Positions 25,607 through 36,440 of a DNA stretch of 64,000 nt are shown piece by piece. Position numbers and translations under genes: made by a program. This DNA is from Drosophila miranda (Eukaryota; Arthropoda; Insecta; Diptera; Drosophilidae), in contig NC_046676.1 in the NCBI RefSeq assembly GCF_003369915.1, forward strand, positions 24,614,001 through 24,678,000. Direction: 5' to 3'. Below the pieces are notes generated by a model. It ran no database searches and was not told where the DNA came from. It was given only the letters and a program-made list of their open reading frames with translations. Position 1 is the first letter of the stretch, and each line of letters starts with the position of its first letter.

Positions 25607-25927
25607 CAAAACGGGTTTGTAATTTGTTACTTTTGAAAATGTAGTTCAAGAAATCACAAATAGGGGCACCACCGTCTAAAAAAAATCTTGCGTCAAATGG
25701 CTGGGATACCAGGCGAACAGAAATCAACAGCAAGCAACTGTAGCAATTGCAAAAAAAAACTTCGCAGCATACTTAAGGGGGCTTCAAAAAAAATCATCGA
25801 CGTTCTGCTGATTTCTGTTCGCCTGGTATCCCAGCCATTTGACGTGAGTTTTTTTTTTTGACGGTTGCACCCCTATTTGTGATTTCTTGAGCTACATTTT
25901 CAAAAGCAACAAATTACAAACCCTTTT
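25607..25927. repeat. inverted repeat, about 125 bp arms with ~66 bp loop
   Basis: Left arm 25607-25734 and right arm 25801-25927 are reverse complements with a few mismatches and small indels. Landmarks: AAATGGCTGGGATACCAGGC (left) faces GCCTGGTATCCCAGCCATTT (right), and AAGAAATCACAAATAGGGG faces CCCCTATTTGTGATTTCTTG. RNA from either strand would fold into one long hairpin. It could be a foldback or MITE-type element or a hairpin-RNA locus; sequence alone does not decide. Confidence 0.85.
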
Positions 25928-25928
25928 G

Positions 25929-26410
25929 TTTTCTCCGTTATTTGTTGGCCGATTTGGGCGTGAAACGTCTTCCTGTGATGGGCAAAATATCCCTGATTTT
26001 ATAAAGTCATTTTCGAGGACAAGGGATATCAAAGATTAAAAATACTAATTTTCTCCGCTTTTTGTGGGCCGATCTTAGCGTGCGATGGCTTCCTGCATTC
26101 GGAAAAATGTTCCTGATTTGATGGAGCGCTTATCAAGGACCAAGGATCAAGGATCTTTTCTCCAGACATATATGTATATCTTGTTTTATCCCTTATTGGT
26201 AACACGAGCGTGGCGTTTCATGGCCCGAAATGATCAGAAAAATAGATCAGAAGTGTCCCTGATTTATGGAGTCCTTATAAAGGATCAAGGACATTCTCCC
26301 CAATCAAAAATTATTATTTTCTCTGCTATTTCTGAACCGATCTTGGCGTTCCACGCCTTTTTTGTGATCGGGATAGTTTTCCCCACACAGGATACAGCAA
26401 GGATGATTTT
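25929..26410. repeat. degenerate tandem repeat, about 120-135 bp unit
   Basis: At least three recognisable units start near 25929, 26049 and 26320 with TTTTCTCCG-like sequence, then GGCCGAT(C/T)TNGGCGTG, CTTCCTGTGATNGG and CCTGATTT..GGAGTCCTTAT..AAGGA; a more divergent unit lies around 26185-26300. The array directly abuts the inverted repeat. Open frames across it follow the repeat and have no domain. Confidence 0.65.
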
Positions 26411-26904
26411 TTAACAATTTTATTCATCATAGCTTAGCTGAGCCTAAATAAATAAACAAGTAGAAAACTTTTGTATCTACTATCTAAATATATGGACGCG
26501 TATATCCTAAAACCTTTCTTTAAACCTAATAAAAACGAGATATATTTAGCATTTAGTAGCCCATGTATCCCCTTCCTTGGTTGCCATTGTTAAAGTGGCC
26601 ATGTTGCATTATATTCGATGGCCATGCCGAAGGATGACGATGGAGAGACAGGAGCACACCACTCGGAGGGAATCCCGGCACAGCAATTTGTGGCCAGAGA
26701 GGGTCTCGCCCAAAAATAAAAGAAGAAGAGCCAAGAAAAATAGTCTACGAAAAAAAGATGAATAGGGTCAAAGTCGATGAGGTTAATCACCTGCGTCGTA
26801 CATCGTAGAAAGTGCAGGTAATTAAAAAATGTACCAGCTGCTTGGCTAAGCCAAGAACTAAATTTAATTTTCCTAATAAAGCGATGATTAGTATGCAGTA
26901 TTTT
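26411..26904. other. intergenic sequence
   Basis: About 0.5 kb of AT-rich DNA between the tandem repeat and the protease gene. No gene-like feature was seen. Confidence 0.5.
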
Positions 26905-26910
26905 TTTATT
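26905..26910 (-). terminator. poly(A) signal of the S1 protease gene
   Basis: AATAAA on the - strand, about 50 bases beyond the stop codon. Confidence 0.7.
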
Positions 26911-26960
26911 TAATGATTTAGCTTTAGTCAGATACCCAATTACTTTCATGCCGATTCCAA

Positions 26961-27734
26961 TTAAACATTTGCGTTCTGCTTGATCCAGGACCTGAGGGCA
27001 CCCACATAGGTATACATTGCCGGGCGTCCCTTGGCGCCACATCCAAAGCCCCAGGAGACCACGCCGAAGAGTTTGCCCTCCACAGTAAGCGGCCCACCGG
27101 AGTCACCCTGACAGGAGCTGACTTGTCCACTGGGATGCCCAGCACAGACCATGCGATCGGTGAGACCGGGAATGTTCTGGGAGTTGCAGTAGTCACGGCT
27201 CCAGAGCTGCACCTGCGCGTACTTCAAGCGGTTGGGCAGCTGAAGATTCTGGTTGATTGCTCCAAAGCCGCTGATGGTGGCCATGGTGTCAGCGGCATAG
27301 TTGGAGTCAGCTTCGGCCAGCTGGATTGTTTTGACAGCACCGCCCATTGGCACGGGGCTGCTTAGCCTGATCAGCGACATGTCAAAGTCCTGGCTCTGCG
27401 GATTGTATTGCGGATGAATGATGAACTGGGAAATGCCGAGAACCTGCCCATTGCCGGCGCTCAGATCGTTGGTTCCCACTATGGCCTTCATCTGGGAAGG
27501 ATTCTGGTCCTTGGTGCAGTGGGCGGCAGTTACAATCATCGTGTCGGAGATGAGAGATCCTCCGCAATGATGGCGCCCTTTCAACTGGAGCGATACCTGA
27601 TGCGGGAACTGGCCAGGGCCCGCAAACTCTCCGCCTATGATTCGCGAAACATCCGCCGCCTTGGCTTGACCAGGAACAGATGTCGTGGCGATCAGAAGGA
27701 GCAGTGGAGCTACTAGACATGTGACCGGAGACAT
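26961..27734 (-). CDS. Secreted S1-family serine protease, chymotrypsin-like pocket
   Basis: Single-exon frame of 257 residues from the ATG at 27732-27734. This start is preferred over in-frame ATGs upstream because they lie at or above a TATA box (27774-27780). Signal peptide MSPVTCLVAPLLLLIATTSV, short propeptide, then R31|IIGG activation site. Catalytic triad H72 (TAAHC), D118 (DMSLIRL), S212 (GDSGGP); three typical disulfides including C57-C73. The pocket residue equivalent to chymotrypsin 189 is Ser (VSSCQGDSGG) and position 226 is Ala (RPAMY), so cleavage after Arg/Lys is unlikely and chymotrypsin-like specificity is inferred. An AGATAA site upstream suggests midgut expression. The D. 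melanogaster orthologue is not identified here. Confidence 0.9.
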   Translation of the reverse strand: MSPVTCLVAPLLLLIATTSVPGQAKAADVSRIIGGEFAGPGQFPHQVSLQLKGRHHCGGSLISDTMIVTAAHCTKDQNPSQMKAIVGTNDLSAGNGQVLGISQFIIHPQYNPQSQDFDMSLIRLSSPVPMGGAVKTIQLAEADSNYAADTMATISGFGAINQNLQLPNRLKYAQVQLWSRDYCNSQNIPGLTDRMVCAGHPSGQVSSCQGDSGGPLTVEGKLFGVVSWGFGCGAKGRPAMYTYVGALRSWIKQNANV

Positions 27735-27773
27735 TTTAGGAATGAGTGTGCAGACTGTAGCTGCCTTTAACAT

Positions 27774-27816
27774 ATTTATAGGTCTTGTTGGCTCATTTTC
27801 GTGGAAGTTTTTATCT
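27774..27816 (-). promoter_or_regulatory. TATA box and GATA motif of the S1 protease gene
   Basis: On the - strand TATAAAT lies at 27774-27780, about 40-46 bases before the start codon, giving a very short leader. AGATAA (TTATCT on +) lies at 27811-27816. GATA sites close to TATA boxes are usual in insect gut digestive genes. Confidence 0.7.
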
Positions 27817-28185
27817 CTGACTGGCACACTTTCATATGAGAATTGGATTGAGCTGGGTGGGGTGCCACCATTAGTAACTTACGGTACCTTTTGGAAAGCC
27901 TGGAAACATACATTCGATTCGCCAATAAAGATAAGAAATACTTCCTGACAAACCATGGAAACCATATTCAACTTTCATCTACATAGGGTGTAGCCTTTGT
28001 ACTTCAATTTGTGCCTTCATCCTCTTCCATTCGTTCTATCTATTCTAAGCATGAAAACACACACTGCCGGGCATTATCTGCGCCAACCCGCGGGGGCTCG
28101 GCTGACACAATTCCATGTGCGAAACTTAAATTATCGCCACATACTCGTAAAATCCAAGTTCACGTTACACCTAATTGCAGTGGCC
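27817..28185. other. intergenic sequence
   Basis: Short spacer between the protease gene promoter and the 3' end of the CFAP161-like gene. Another GATAAG (+) occurs near 27929. Nothing else was seen. Confidence 0.5.
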
Positions 28186-28191
28186 TTTATT
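28186..28191 (-). terminator. poly(A) signal of the CFAP161-like gene
   Basis: AATAAA on the - strand, about 52 bases after the stop codon. Confidence 0.65.
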
Positions 28192-28242
28192 TAAAGCAAA
28201 CTAGGCGAAAACGGGTGTTTGTTGGGACGGGGAATTTTTAGA

Positions 28243-29333
28243 TTAGGCCTTCTTGCTGATGGGGCCTGCCTGATGGCCGTTGCTGATCATCCACACGTTC
28301 TTCCAGAGCTCGCGCTTGTAGATGTTGCGATAGTTTTGCACGGACACGAGGAACTCTGGACCGAACAGAGTCTGGATGACCACATTTTCGGCGGCGAGAT
28401 TGCGGTTGGTCGCCGCATGGACAATGACCAGTGGGGCATTGCTCTGGAAGAGAAGTTGGTTAGAATAATGGCAAAGGGAAGCTTGTTCATACAAACGGGG
28501 ATATCTTCGCCCTCGCTCTCGAAGCGCCGGTTGCGATCGACGTGAATGCAGAACCAGTTGGTAAAGGCCATCGGCAGGTCACCACCCGGACAGCCACACC
28601 TCTGTAGAAGACGATAGCATACATCAATAAAAACCTTTTCATGGACTCATCGTCATCTTACACTGCGATGAACAAGGCCCAGAGGAAAGTTCAGCTCGCC
28701 GTTTTTATGGGAATGATATGTGACATCGATGGACTGGTTCAGGTTGACTTTTTTGGGCGCACTGTAGAGCATGATGGGATCATTCTCCGAGTCCATGCAC
28801 TCCAGGCGGAAGCGCTGCCCGTACTTGATGTCCTGCCCAATGCGGTCGTGCTCGTCGCCACTGACGATCCGGAACGAGTTGCGCACACAGGACCGCGCGG
28901 AGGGAGCCACCGTCAGCTCGCAGTCCTCGTTGATGCTTTGGCTGTGGCGCACCACCCGCTCGTTGATCACCACCGAGAGGGCGAGGTTCAGATCAGCGGT
29001 GCTCATATTCTCGATGTTCATGGAAATGGGCATCAGTTGGACGACGGCTCCGAAGATAACGTTCTGCTTAGGCGCTGCGAGGACAATCTCCTTGTGGAAG
29101 TTGTCGTAAAGAGTGCGCGCCTTCTCCACCAGAAGTTCGCCCCGATCCCGCTTGCTCTTAAAGTTGCGAACTTTGTCCTAGAAAAGGTCAGAGTAGGTAA
29201 GATCTAATGGTATAATGGCTTGAATTCGCTCTCCTACCTCCTCGAGGCAGTTTTCCTCGAACCAATTGCCAATGCGGACGACAGGCCGGAAGCGAGATGA
29301 TCCGCCACTTATATCGAAAACCGTGCAAGGCAT
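28243..29333 (-). CDS. Cfap161: Cilia- and flagella-associated protein 161 homologue
   Basis: Four exons (complement): 29238-29333, 28662-29177, 28497-28601 and 28243-28443, all phase 0 with GT-AG introns of 53-60 bases, giving 305 residues; vertebrate CFAP161 is about 300. Conserved blocks: RIGNWFEENCLEE near the N-terminus, RNSFRIVSGDEHDR and IKYGQRFRLEC in the middle, and at the C-terminus PLVIVHAATNRNLAAEN, TLFGPEFLV and LWKNVWMISNG. CFAP161 is a microtubule inner protein of motile axonemes, so in flies expression in testis (sperm flagellum) and perhaps chordotonal neurons is expected (inference). The start ATG (29331-29333) is the first before the conserved RIGNW block. No membrane segment or signal is present. 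The fly symbol is assigned from the family, not from a known FlyBase record. Confidence 0.85.
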
Positions 29334-30294
29334 TTTGTGTTGTGTAGTCGCGAAACAGAAACAAAATATATTACTCACAAAGAAATTGGAAAGAATTTGA
29401 TTATTCTTTATTTTGGCAATTGAGACACGATTCGTATGTTTCAGTTGTCTAAATAAAACAAAGCTAAATATTGGAGAGGTTTTCCAACGCCTTCTTATAA
29501 GAGGAATCCTGTAAAATGGATAGAAGATGGTGCCAATGGAAAGTAATTGAACTGATGGTATTATTATGTGGAAGCTAAGGGTTTCACTCATGCCCCCCAT
29601 GCTCTAATTCACCACGGGATTCATTGCGGATACGTTCATATGGATTTATAGCATACTTTTGGTCTTATAAACGATTGCTGTGCACTGGCCCACACGGCGG
29701 ATGAGTAATGACAGAGACAATATTCCCCCTTAGCACACATTTCTGAGCTTTAATTTGTACAATATACTCGAATGGAATGTGCTTCATCAAGTCAAATTAA
29801 ATAGAGGTGATTAAGACGCCAGTGTTGGCTGTTGGCTGTAGGCGTTGTCTATAAGTGGAGACAGAGCAGAGCAGAAGAGACCAAACTAGTCTGTTGAAGG
29901 CTGGGTGCCTCATCATCATTAGCAAATCTGTGGATGTCTGGGCCCAATATCGGTGACAAGATAAGCCAGTTGTATCAACATTTGGCACATCAGCCAGTTG
30001 TCAGTTGCCACATGCGTTGTTGGTCGCGTTAATTGTGCTTGTTATTCATTATCGCTGATATATTGTATGGGTGATGTGGTGTCTGATGATAGATCGGCGT
30101 GCACATCACGTGAACGTGCGGACCTGGATCGGCCGATGTGCGGCACGTTTCTTATCTAGGCACCAGGCACTCGGCACTCAATAGTAAGGGGCCCATACGG
30201 TGGTTTATGGCCATGTTTACCCTACGCTAGAGCTGCTGTTCCAACTAATCAGCCATCAGTCGTGGCATCAGTCTGATACACAGCTCGGCACTGA
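29334..30294. other. intergenic sequence
   Basis: About 1 kb upstream of the CFAP161-like gene. No coding frame with family features. It includes the presumed CFAP161-like promoter just right of 29333, for which no TATA box is visible. Confidence 0.45.
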
Positions 30295-30300
30295 TTTATT
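30295..30300 (-). terminator. poly(A) signal of the TIL gene
   Basis: AATAAA on the - strand, about 40 bases past the end of the TIL reading frame, followed by a second TTTATT-type site at 30300-30305. Confidence 0.55.
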
Positions 30301-30340
30301 TTTATTTGGTTGCACTCACATTAGTAATTTCACAATTCCT

Positions 30341-30703
30341 TCATGTAGGGATAAGGTATTGGCCGTAATTGGCACCAAAGTACTTCACGCTGCTCACTTG
30401 GTACGAGGGAACATTCAGCTGCTTCTGCCCGCAATCTATCCGCAGAACGCAGCCCGATCGCCGCTCGTCGATCACATGGCCCTCGATGCAGACGCACGGA
30501 CCCCCGCAGATCTTCGGCGGACAGGTGCGCGACTTGTATTAGCAGGTCTCCTCGCACCTGGAGGAGCAGCTGGACTTGGTGGCATTGAGACCGCAGTCCA
30601 GGCTGGGAGGATACGGCGTATTGGCCCGAGCAAAAGGAATATCCCCGAAGACCCAACGGGGTGATAGAACGTAATATAGCATTATGTGGAGGAATATCAT
30701 CAT
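30341..30703 (-). pseudogene. TIL-domain protease inhibitor-like gene with in-frame TAA
   Basis: From the ATG at 30701-30703 the - strand encodes a hydrophobic leader (MMIFLHIMLYYVLSPRWVFG) and then a trypsin-inhibitor-like cysteine-rich domain. Ten cysteines have TIL spacing: CGLNATKSSCSSRCEETC, then KSRTCPPKICGGPCVCIEG, and SGCVLRIDC; the frame ends at TGA 30341-30343. It is cut by TAA at 30539-30541, between the fourth and fifth cysteines. No GT-AG intron can remove the stop. Everything else (signal peptide, cysteines, downstream frame, poly(A) signal) is intact, so the stop is either recent, polymorphic, a base-call error or read through. If only the first part is made, the inhibitor would lack six of ten cysteines and not fold. 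TIL proteins usually inhibit serine proteases in secretions or haemolymph. Confidence 0.75.
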
Positions 30704-32266
30704 TTGGCGATGGTCGCATGAAAGTTTTGGTGATTGGGTCAGAGATCCAATTGGTAGTGGAACCGATCTACTGATCAATTTAATTAGTTATGCCTCGAAA
30801 GGTTACCCCATAACTGAAGAGTCGCTCTGGCGCCAGTATGACACATATTTCCATGCAAAATCACCTAAAATATCAAATATCATCAATGATAAGTTATAAT
30901 CTAAAAGACAAATTTTTACCCCAGTTGTTTACCTAAAAGAAAAGCAATCTATTCGCTAATTGTTTCGTGCCGTACCCTCAAAACCGTTTCGTTATCTGCT
31001 TCAAATACAAGTCCTCACACAAAGAGACCCTCAGAAACAGTTGCCACCTTTTTAACTGCGTCAAACGACAGGCCCCAAAACGATAGTGGATCAAATGTGA
31101 CGTTGGAATATCTTCCTCTGGCTCCGATTCCGTCACTAAACACTAAACAGAGCTGCCTATCGCGATTGGTGAAATATAATTAATAATCAGATAATTCCCC
31201 AAGAGCAGAAATGGGCATTTGATTTGGCATCGGCCATTGAAACGCACTCGAGACTGTCACATAAGACATATTCGATGGACGATGGGCGCTGCGCGATAGG
31301 AGATCTCAGAGAGAGCTACCGCGCCCCGAGCTCCGTCGATAGGCTAATCCAATCCCGCATCATGTGATTAGGTTTTCCCCATCTCGAATTGGTGGCTCAT
31401 TGATGGCTATAGCAATAGCCTTGTCCGGTTGGAACTACTGTTTCCCAAGATTATGTTTTACGACTCTTTATAGACCCGAAATCAGGTTGATAGAATTCTA
31501 GCGCTACCTGGGCAGGCTCGTTGGCCCAGCCCTTATCGTTGGTCAAAAGTCACTTTATGGCCCACTAATTGTCCGCTTTTGGATTGGGATATTGGTTTAT
31601 AAAAAGCACAGTTTACAGAGCTGTTTTGCACGGGGCATTCCTCTTTTATTGGTTCCGTTCTGCATGATATGGGCCCAAAGCTCTGACGTCTTTGCTGTAA
31701 ATCTCCTCATTAGGCCTGTCAATATTGTAAAAGCTTCGCATCGGTAGAGTCAGCTCGGCCGATCTCTCATGCGTCTTTCATGCGGTTGGAGATAACTTTC
31801 GACTGTCTGCTCTCAGTGCTAGAATTTGCACGTGAGCGGCATGTCGGAGAGCACGAGAGAACAGCTGCTCTCGGAGCTTACAGCTCTCGCTCCCCACCTG
31901 AACCGGTAACCGGTAACCGCTAACACGTTCGCACCTAACAAAGCGGAGGCCCGAAAATAGAGACAAAGCTGCAGTGCCACTAGAGCCTCTGTGATCCTCA
32001 GGCGCAGCTTCAACGCTGACTTTGTTGGCACTGTCGCTATAAAAATATCGTTTAATTGGTTATATTGCTGCCCATAAACGTGGCCATTATCACAGTCGCC
32101 TATCACCCACCCAACCGAACGACGAGCAAGCCTCCTCTCTGCGCTGCCGCTCGGCCGATGAATCAAACGAGCGAATGCCGCTTCGCTTCGTGTTTCCTCT
32201 GTCCGCTAACGCAGCTCTGTCAGCGTCCGCGTTTCGATGCGAGCAAAACAGAAACAAAAACAGAAT
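30704..32266. other. intergenic sequence
   Basis: No gene-like feature. A TATAAAAAG lies at about 31600 (+) but without a convincing initiator at the right distance. The interval is rich in short CTCGAG/GATAAG-like motifs without a pattern I can support. Confidence 0.4.
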
Positions 32267-32301
32267 TATAAAAACGTTCAATTAGTCGAGGTAGTAAGTC
32301 A
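32267..32301 (+). promoter_or_regulatory. orphan TATA plus initiator-like promoter
   Basis: TATAAAA at 32267-32273 and an initiator-like TCATTA with A at 32301, 34 bases after the first T, slightly longer than the usual 31-32. Downstream is a leader-like sequence ending in a strong donor (see next feature). No gene within reach is clearly served by it; a distal Picot promoter is possible. Confidence 0.4.
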
Positions 32302-32517
32302 TTACAGAGCCAGCGCTCGTCCGAGACTGTCCGCTCCAGCACAGCACAGCACCTGTACTCTGCCTGCATCCCGGCCTTGGCAGCACAAGCACAGACCCCA
32401 AGGTGTCGATTGCCGATCAAGAAGAAAGTTTCCAGCCCAAGTGCGCGTCTGTGGTGGAAAGTGTCCAACAAGAGAAAATTCCAGTGGAGTTCCATGGTAT
32501 CGGAAAAACCATTCCTG
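32301..32517 (+). other. possible first exon from the orphan promoter
   Basis: GC-balanced sequence followed by CCT|GTGAGT at 32518. The only ATG near the end (about 32494) would leave a phase-2 end, which does not match the phase-1 entry of the shared Picot exon at 42727, so direct coding splicing to it is excluded; a non-coding exon remains possible. Confidence 0.3.
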
Positions 32518-35500
32518 TGAGTGTCTCTTCTCTGCCTAAGCTTCTAGTTGATAGAATAACTGTGTTCCTGTCCATTGAGTGGAGCTTTTGCTACTCGCAC
32601 TCTTCCGCTCACTCTCTGTTCCTGTCTCTGTTTTTGTCTGCGAATTCGCTGATATCGGTTAAATGACCGCACAGAAGACACGTAAGAGGAGTAATAAGAA
32701 CTCCAGCAAGGGAAACAGCAGTCAGAGGAATAAGAATCAGACTAAAGCAAAACAGCTGATTCGTATTTTTGAAAAGTTGTTTTTAAGTGTGTTTTGCGCG
32801 TGTGTATTTACATATATCTGTGTCTGTGTTTTTTTATATTCATATACTGTACATACATATGTGTTTTTTTTTTTTATTTTAATGTGTGTGTGTGTGTGTG
32901 TGTGAGGTGAGTGAGTTTCTGACTTAAACATCGTAAATTAAATCCACAAAAAAAGTAGCAATATGTTTAAAATTATTCCATACGCAACAAAAAACGAGTC
33001 AAATAAGTATTCCCCAGAAATCCATTCCTGAATAAAAAATATCGTTCATTGTGTGTGAGAGCTTTTGTCAAGGAAAACGAATAAAAAGTGATTAAGAAAT
33101 GATTAACGATCGGATGATAAATACTGGCCCAATGTCCGTTACTCACCCAAACTCTAGACCCAATTTCCGATCCAATTGCAGTTCGATTGTTTCTGGGCTA
33201 CAAGTAATTCCCGGCTCAAGTGCAAAAATGCGCGCAGATAAGCAGATAGGCTCTGGGCCATGAGCCACGAGACAATACCAAGACACAAGACCCTCTCCTC
33301 CAAAGCCAAACAGTTCCCCACCACTCGAGAGCAACAAAACGCAACAGCCATAGAGACACAGAACCACTCGGCCGAAACGAATGTGTATATGAGGTTGGGG
33401 CTCAGGTCTGAACCTGAACTTGAAAGCTGAATGCGAACTGCAAATGGAAATTGATAGGAAAAACGCTGCTGCGCGAGAAAAAGCGAGCAACAATTTTTGA
33501 ACAGAGCGAATAAAATCATCATAAATTAAGAGGATTACAATTGAAATACTCGTACCAATTTAGAGGAATGACTTTCCATCCGACGGGAGAGGCCGAGAGA
33601 GTCCTCAGCAATAGTGTGGTGTGGGTGGAAAATTTTTTGTGCGGTGCGCGGTACGCTTCCAGGGCCTTGTCATTTTGCTGTCGTATAAGCGGCCGTTGAC
33701 TGGCTGACGACTGCACGTTTATGGGATAGCGATAAACGTAATTATGTCATAATTACGAGTATGGCAATCTGATATCAGACGAGTCTATAGCTGGTTTATG
33801 GCCACATCTCACTTGGCCACAAAACAGCTGAATGAAGAACCTTTTGCACGTGCCTGAGTGCCTGAATCTAAAGCTGTTGCCTGGCTTTACTCTCCAGAGT
33901 TTGTACAGGGTAGCAGATAGGGACGTTACGAGCTTAATCTATAAGAGCGCACGCACTCGATGAGGGTCCCTCGATAAGTGTATTTGATTTATGGTCAAGT
34001 CCCAACGATTGGCCGCTTTCATGGCAACCAATTCAGCAAATTGCTGTACCCCTCTGTCACCCTCACCTCTGTCCATATATCAATCGGGTATGGGGTCTGT
34101 CAATAAATCTGTCTGCCCGCGAATTTACAATCGACTCTCCAAACGTTTCGGCCCATAGAATAACTGCCCCCAAGCATGGATCGGACTTTGAAAACTCTAC
34201 GAAAACTCTACCCCTTCGCTACTTATCTGCTGAAATTTCCGACACTCTGGAGAGGCGAAAGCGCCTTTGGCGCACGCTTGGATCGGATAAGGACCCGGGG
34301 ACTGGCGATTACGATTAAATTCATAAATTTCCGCTACTCGTAGAAGTGGGTTTTATTAAATATGGTTTTGTGGCTGTCTATAAATTTATTGTTATTTACT
34401 AATGCACTTTTAATGCCCGTGAAATGCAACTATAGCCGAGCGAGTCCTGAGTTGCGCATTAGTCGACAGTCGTAATTAACAATTGCCAGTTAAATTTATA
34501 ATTTTTGTTTAAGCAATATAGTCGTACACTCGCTTAGTTGGGCTGTGAATTCCCTTTTCCCTTACGATCGTGGGCAATTATCGTAAAGAACCTATTCCCC
34601 CCTGTCGTGATTTACATAAGATCTACATCTATGCAGGTTGTGCAACCAAGATTAGGTTTTTCCGATCCAGGAACCTTCCGCAGACGATCCGCATTTGGAG
34701 ACTGTTTCTGTGGCAGTCGCCGATCGTTTAGCAGCCTCAAAATGCAAAATCATTTCGTCTTCGAAATGATGGGCCGTTCGGTATTTTTTCCGACTATTTA
34801 CCTAAAATTAAACATTGCTAATTCCTTAAATCGATAAATATTTGTGACGAGAATGACGGTGCGAGACACTGAAGATTTGCACTCTGTTATGAATAGATCT
34901 TATACAATATAGAGATCACGTTTTAGATTTTCTATTATTTTCAGTATCATTCGAAAATCATGAAATGGTACGCAATTAGGGTCTATTATTAGTAAAAACT
35001 TTCCGCTATTTATGAACGCAGCTCATTCAGAATAGATGGGTATTTCCCATATACCAATGTCTGATCTCATAAAAGAGTAAAGAAATCCCCTGAGAACGAT
35101 CGAATCCAACTGATCAAACAAAACAATACGAGTGCCTCTCTCTTTCCTAGAAAATTGCTCTGTCTAAATAGAGTGAGTGCCTTTCTACGTCTATCTTCTA
35201 GCGTTATCTTTCCGAAGAAATCAGGATTGGAGTATAGGAATGAATCTTGGTGTGTTTCTTTGGTAATTAGTGAACCATTTGCCATGATTCTTGTTCGGCA
35301 CACTTTGGGGCTCATAACAACAACCTGTTTAAGGCCTTATGTGGTTTTAATTTCTAAGAAATTTACGTAAACAAATCAGCGGCGGGCAGCAGATTGTTCA
35401 AAATCGCGTCGCAGCTTTGTTTTGTTCGTTATATGCGACTTATGAAACTTTCCAAAATTCAATTTTGGGCCGCTCTGACGCTCTGACATGCAAAACAACC

Positions 35501-36406
35501 CGAAAACAATTGAAATTCCACTCACAAAAACTCAAGTGCGCAACTGTTGTTATCGAGTGTCCGAGTGTGTGTGGTGTCTGGTGTGTGGGGATATAAAGTT
35601 TGTTCAGATCTAAAGTGCCATTATAATCGATTTACCTAGAATTGTCAGTACGAATCGAAATCGGAACCAGTTTCCTCCAAAGGGACAGAGCTTAAAGAAG
35701 ATTATATTACATCATCAGGGAACCGAAATTGTCAATATGTGAGGCTCGCAAGATAAGTACTATAGTTATAAGGTTAATTACATTGAGTCGTTGCAATTAC
35801 TTTTAAATTTTCCGCATATAAGCCCGCAATGCAAATATTGGAGTAGCCTTGCATTCCGGGTCGTGCCTTGCCGAAAAAAGCCTCTTCAAGGTCCGCTCTC
35901 CCATACAGAACGTGGCTTACGTGGTAGGCTAAGGTCCCCATATTTCCTGATACGAGCTTATCATCCCGCGCGAATCTGTCAAATCATAGCAAATATTTGA
36001 ACGCAAACTTCGCTGTTACCTGGGAAAACGTGCGTAGGGCGAGAGACTCGTGAAATCAAACGCCGCTGATCTGATCAATCAGGGAGGCGAGATGATGATG
36101 CAAATCTCGAGTTCGCGTTCGGCGACACTTGGCGGTTGCGTTTGCGCAATCAATTGAAACACCCTGCTAAATTTATCAAACTAATTTGATGTCTGCTCTG
36201 CTTTCAGATTAACAACTTGATCTGCCGACCACCTATAGCTGTAGCTATATGTACAGCGGGGCAACGACAACGGGCAACGTCGAAGGGAACGCATGCGCAG
36301 ATCTCTCAGCAAAGCAAAGCCAAACAGAACGGAAAATAAATCGTGCAAACAGCAGACGGAGCACCGCCTGTCCCAGTCCCAGTCTCCACTCCGTCTCCAT
36401 TCGGCT
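32518..36406. other. gene-poor sequence upstream of Picot promoter A
   Basis: About 3.9 kb without a supported coding exon. A TG run lies at about 32884-32905. A Lys/Asn-rich open frame from the ATG at 32663 runs into that microsatellite and is not considered a gene. Confidence 0.4.
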
Positions 36407-36440
36407 TATTTAAAGGCCGCTAGCCACCGAGTGACAATCA
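36407..36440 (+). promoter_or_regulatory. Picot: Picot promoter A (TATA-like and initiator)
   Basis: TATTTAA at 36407-36413 and TCAGAAC with A at 36440, spacing 33. A leader of about 295 bases then runs to the ATG at 36736. Confidence 0.55.

Noticed and set aside
26085-26414. 109-residue + strand frame beside the hairpin
   Set aside because: It follows the degenerate tandem repeat, with no domain or neighbouring gene signals.
32663-32905. Lys/Asn/Gln-rich frame starting MTAQKTRKRS
   Set aside because: It begins with an ATG but runs into T-rich and TG-repeat DNA giving a Phe/Cys/Val tail; no splice or family support.
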